Assembly (NCBI GenBank): GCA_944389115.1
Contig: CALXLE010000072.1
Coordinates: forward strand, 1 to 36,265
Length of the DNA stretch: 36,265 bases
From: an uncultured Spirochaetaceae bacterium
GTDB taxonomy: Bacteria; Spirochaetota; Spirochaetia; Sphaerochaetales; Sphaerochaetaceae
Reading direction: 5' to 3'
Every line of letters begins with the position of its first letter. Within the stretch, counting starts at the first letter, position 1. Shown one piece after another: positions 33,065-36,265 of the stretch. Below the pieces are notes generated by a model. The model was not told where the DNA came from. It saw nothing but the letters and a program-made list of their open reading frames with translations, and searched no databases. The position numbers and the translations under genes are program-made.

Positions 33065-33942
33065 AATCCGGAACAGTATCTGTAATAGGAAGGCCATCAG
33101 CAGGCAAATCGACGCTGGTGAATACGATAACAGGGATGAAGGTATCGATAACATCACCGGTACCTCAGACAACGAGGAACAAGATCAGAGGTATCTATAC
33201 GGACCAGAGAGGACAGCTTGTATTCACCGATACACCGGGATACCATCTCTCGGGCAAGGAGATAAATCGCAGGATGCAGGAGGTAACGATATCCTCGCTG
33301 ACAGATTCCGATGCAATTCTCTACCTTGTCGATGGCACACGCCATCCTGGAACCGAGGAGGAAGCTGTTGCCGATATGATAGCCAAGGCAGGGGTTCCGG
33401 TCGTTGCCGTCATCAACAAGAATGATATACTTACGAAAAACAACAGGGAGGATGCCGAGTTCTTCATACGTGAGCGGTTTCCCTCCTCTCCGATACTCTT
33501 TGCATCCGCCTCGGAAGATGAAGGTGTAGATGAGATACTGATAGAGCTCTTCAAAGTCGTTCCGGAAGGAGAGCTGATGTATGACGAGAACACATACACA
33601 GACCAGGATCTGGAGTTCAGGATCTCGGAAATCATAAGAGAGAAGACGATGGCAACTCTTTCGGATGAACTTCCCCATACAATCTATGTCGAAATTGAGG
33701 ATATGGAATACTCCGAGGAAAGCCAGGAAGTATGGATACGCGCTGTTATAAACACAGAGCGCGATGGACAGAAGGGAATCATCGTCGGCAGAGGCGGCGA
33801 GAATATAAAGAGAATACGAAAGGAGTCATTCAAGGAGATCCGGAGAATATTCCCCGGATCAAAGCTTACTCTCGATCTCCGTGTCAAAGCTGACCCGAAG
33901 TGGAGATCTTCCGACAAAGTCCTTGGACGGATATTCCGCTGA
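33061..33942 (+). CDS. era: GTPase Era
   Basis: A 293-residue GTPase for 16S rRNA maturation and 30S assembly. G1 is GRPSAGKST (10-18), G2 around the conserved TTRNKIRGI, G3 DTPG (57-60), G4 NKND (119-122), G5 FASASEDEG. The C-terminal KH domain has the GxxG loop in VGRGGENIKRI and the basic stretch after it; it binds the 3' end of 16S rRNA and the membrane. GGAGG is seven bases before the ATG, inside the HAD gene. The stop codon abuts the stop of the convergent ABC gene (TGATCA). Confidence 0.97.
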   Translation: MKSGTVSVIGRPSAGKSTLVNTITGMKVSITSPVPQTTRNKIRGIYTDQRGQLVFTDTPGYHLSGKEINRRMQEVTISSLTDSDAILYLVDGTRHPGTEEEAVADMIAKAGVPVVAVINKNDILTKNNREDAEFFIRERFPSSPILFASASEDEGVDEILIELFKVVPEGELMYDENTYTDQDLEFRISEIIREKTMATLSDELPHTIYVEIEDMEYSEESQEVWIRAVINTERDGQKGIIVGRGGENIKRIRKESFKEIRRIFPGSKLTLDLRVKADPKWRSSDKVLGRIFR

Positions 33943-35670
33943 TCAGGCGAACTGGCTTCTGTAGAGATTGCTATAGAAGCCATTCCGGCCGAGAAGTTCC
34001 TGATGCTTCCCGCTCTCGATTATCTCGCCATCTTTCATCACGATGATGAGATCAGCATTCCTGATTGTGGAAAGACGATGGGCGACGATGAACGAAGTGC
34101 GCCCTTCCATAAGATGGGAGAATGCTTCCTGTATTAGCATCTCTGTACGTGTATCGATGCTGCTTGTAGCCTCATCAAGGATAAGCATATCAGGCTCAGA
34201 GAGCATGACCCGGGCAATGGACATAAGCTGCTTCTGACCTGCGGAGATATTCCCGCTGTCATCGCTTATTACCTCATCGTATCCACCAGGAAGCGATGAG
34301 ATATACCCATCGATATGGCATATCCTCGCAGCTTCCTCAATCTTCGCATCATCGACATCAGAGCCGAATGAGATATTCTCCCTCACCGTTCCCGTCATGA
34401 TCCATGTATCCTGGAGAACCATTCCGAAGTGCCTTCTCAGCGAAGCTCTGTTCACATCCAAGGTACTCTGTCCATCGATGGATATCATTCCGGAATCAGG
34501 ATCATAGAAGCGCATCAGGAGATTGATAAGTGTCGTCTTGCCGCAGCCGGTTGGTCCTACGATTGCGATTCTCATACCCGGCTCAGCCTTCAGCGAGATA
34601 TCACGTATGATGGGGTTGCCAGGATTATATGAGAAACGAACATGATCGAAGCTGACAGCACCATCTGCAGGCCTGAGATCAGCAAGAGCGCTGTCATCGC
34701 TCTCCTTCTTCTCATCGAGGAAGCGGAACACTCTGTCTGCCGAGGCCATTGCATTCTGGAACTCGGTCATCACACCGGAGATCTCATTGAATGGCTTCGT
34801 ATACTGCGATGCATATGAGAGGATGCTTGAAAGCTCGCCTATCGTCATCAGAGCCGCAAAGCATGAGAACGCTCCGGAAAGTGCGACTCCCGCATATACG
34901 ATGCTGTTCACGAATCTTGTCACAGGGTTCGTCAGCGATGAGTAGAATACGGCAAGAAGCGATGCGCCTGCCCACCTTCCATTGATCTCATCGAAGCGCT
35001 TCTGGTTATCCTTCTCCATACCGAATGCCGATACGACATCCATTGATGTGACCATCTCATCGATGAACGCTGTCTGCTCGCCTCGTGCGGAGTTCTGCTT
35101 GTAGAAGAGCGAGAACGTGCGCTTTGCGATGAATGATGCGCTAAGAAGCGAAAGCGGTGTTACAAAAAGAACGACGAGAGCAACGCGCCAATTGACGGCA
35201 AACATGCAGATAAGTGTGCCGAATATCGTGATGATGCCAGTAAATAGCTGGGTAAAGCCCATCAGGAGCCCATCGGAGATCTGATCGGCATCCGCAACCA
35301 TCCTAGCAACAATATCCCCATGGGGATGGGAATCGATATATGAAAGAGGGAGCTTCTTCATCGAGAGGAATGCATCCTTCCTTATATCCCGCGATACAGA
35401 GTATGCGAGCTTATTGTTCGATATATTCATCACGAACTGGAACAGGGCGGCTATCCCTGCGGATGCTGCCATATATGCGATATACCTGAAGAACGATGCA
35501 GTATCGGATGATGCGATTGAATCGATGGCCCTTCCTGTAAGAAGCGGAAAGAAGAGCGTTGCAAGGACCGAGAACAGAGCGGAGAGAATAGAGATTGCAA
35601 GAAAGAACCCATAGGGTCTTATATATCCAAGGAGTCTTCTTAGCGTGGAAATATATGCTGATTTCTTCAT
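33943..35670 (-). CDS. Heterodimeric ABC exporter, subunit with canonical Walker B
   Basis: A 575-residue half-transporter: six membrane helices (about 1-320), then an ATPase with Walker A GPTGCGKTT, Walker B MLILDEATSSID with the catalytic Glu, and a degenerate signature ISAGQKQ in place of LSGGQ. Its partner upstream has the opposite defects, so together they have one active and one degenerate ATP site, as in TM287/288-type exporters. Its start overlaps the partner stop by four bases. Drug or peptide/lipid export is typical; the cargo is unknown. Confidence 0.94.
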   Translation of the reverse strand: MKKSAYISTLRRLLGYIRPYGFFLAISILSALFSVLATLFFPLLTGRAIDSIASSDTASFFRYIAYMAASAGIAALFQFVMNISNNKLAYSVSRDIRKDAFLSMKKLPLSYIDSHPHGDIVARMVADADQISDGLLMGFTQLFTGIITIFGTLICMFAVNWRVALVVLFVTPLSLLSASFIAKRTFSLFYKQNSARGEQTAFIDEMVTSMDVVSAFGMEKDNQKRFDEINGRWAGASLLAVFYSSLTNPVTRFVNSIVYAGVALSGAFSCFAALMTIGELSSILSYASQYTKPFNEISGVMTEFQNAMASADRVFRFLDEKKESDDSALADLRPADGAVSFDHVRFSYNPGNPIIRDISLKAEPGMRIAIVGPTGCGKTTLINLLMRFYDPDSGMISIDGQSTLDVNRASLRRHFGMVLQDTWIMTGTVRENISFGSDVDDAKIEEAARICHIDGYISSLPGGYDEVISDDSGNISAGQKQLMSIARVMLSEPDMLILDEATSSIDTRTEMLIQEAFSHLMEGRTSFIVAHRLSTIRNADLIIVMKDGEIIESGKHQELLGRNGFYSNLYRSQFA

Positions 35671-36265
35671 GCATCCTCCCCGTACTGCGATCTGTAGATA
35701 TCCTGATAGATGGCACAGCGCTTCATAAGCTCATCGTGCGTGCCGATATCTACAACAGCACCGCCATCAAGGACGATTACCTTATCCATCGTCATCATCG
35801 AGCTAGTCCTCTGTGAGATAGAGATGATTGTCGTTCCTGTCATGGCTGCTATATTCTTTCTGAGCCTTGCCTCGGTAGCATAATCAAGCGCTGACGAACT
35901 ATCGTCGAGAATCAGGATATCAGGACGTCGGACGAGCGCCCGGGCAATCGAGAGACGCTGTCTCTGGCCTCCAGAGAAGTTCTTGCCGCCCTCCTCCACC
36001 TCATAGTCCAGGAAGCCATCCTTTGCTGCAATGAAGTCATATGCCTCTGCAGATTTCAGCGCTGCGGATATCTCCTCATCAGAGGCATCGGCCTTGCCAT
36101 TCCTTATATTATCCCTGACAGTACCCCGGAACAGGACTGCCTTTTGTGGCACAAGTCCGATATGGCTATGGAGCGCATTCCCATTCCATGCATTCACATC
36201 ATGGCCAAGGACCGATACAGAGCCCGATGATACAGGATAGCCACGCATGATGAGATTCACTATCG
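35667..36265 (-). CDS. Heterodimeric ABC exporter, degenerate-site subunit (5' part outside window)
   Basis: Only the last 198 codons, part of the ATPase domain, are visible; the frame is open to the window edge, so the ATG at 36260 is internal. Seen: the Q-loop region HIGLVPQKAVLF, canonical signature FSGGQRQR, and Walker B ILILDDSSSALD with Asp where the catalytic Glu is expected. This is the usual pattern of the non-hydrolysing site in heterodimeric exporters. It is the first gene of the pair, coupled by an ATGA overlap to the complete subunit. Confidence 0.92.
   Translation of the reverse strand, partial: IVNLIMRGYPVSSGSVSVLGHDVNAWNGNALHSHIGLVPQKAVLFRGTVRDNIRNGKADASDEEISAALKSAEAYDFIAAKDGFLDYEVEEGGKNFSGGQRQRLSIARALVRRPDILILDDSSSALDYATEARLRKNIAAMTGTTIISISQRTSSMMTMDKVIVLDGGAVVDIGTHDELMKRCAIYQDIYRSQYGEDA

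Overview
The window looks like chromosome from a host-associated spirochaete, most likely the Sphaerochaeta/Treponema side of the phylum. The reasons are the solute-binding proteins whose signal peptides end in an FASG or FAGG motif without a lipobox cysteine, the long form of GlyA (about 504 residues with an internal insertion) known from spirochaetes and chlamydiae, moderate GC content, and generally strong GGAGG ribosome binding sites. This placement is an inference from family resemblance; there is no rRNA gene here to confirm it.

Left part (1-7.8 kb): the 3' end of a short-chain dehydrogenase faces an operon on the minus strand, tctC-tctB-tctA, then a Rossmann-plus-SAF-domain oxidoreductase (COG4091/DRL type) and a small membrane-anchored protein of unknown function. 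Upstream of tctC lies a sigma-54 promoter with exact GG/GC spacing and a cluster of GTTG half-sites. The next gene upstream encodes a sigma-54 activator with a PrpR_N sensor domain, so the sensor, its sites, the promoter and the uptake/oxidation operon form one coherent unit for an unidentified carboxylate.

Middle part (7.9-19.9 kb): a Xre-type HTH gene whose frame is broken at a run of seven A; a lone AAA ATPase with a DUF234-type C-terminus; a 380-bp non-coding stretch with a nested inverted repeat; a seven-gene minus-strand operon (Opp/Dpp-type binding protein, two ATPases, two permeases, a glycerophosphodiester phosphodiesterase-like enzyme and an alpha/beta hydrolase) with a divergent LysR regulator; then a decayed AT-rich patch holding the C-terminal part of an OLD-like ATPase cut by an insertion-sequence end.

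Right part (20-36.3 kb): a compact minus-strand operon reading DEAD-box helicase, MsbA-like ABC exporter, PlsC-like acyltransferase, ECF transporter (fused double ATPase, EcfT, S component) and guaA, closed by a good terminator. It is followed by a small rearranged locus with a truncated macrodomain copy, a YgiT-type zinc-finger gene and an intact macrodomain gene. Then come a MATE exporter, glyA, a HAD phosphatase coupled to era, and a heterodimeric ABC exporter whose second subunit runs off the window. No tRNA, rRNA or CRISPR array was seen.
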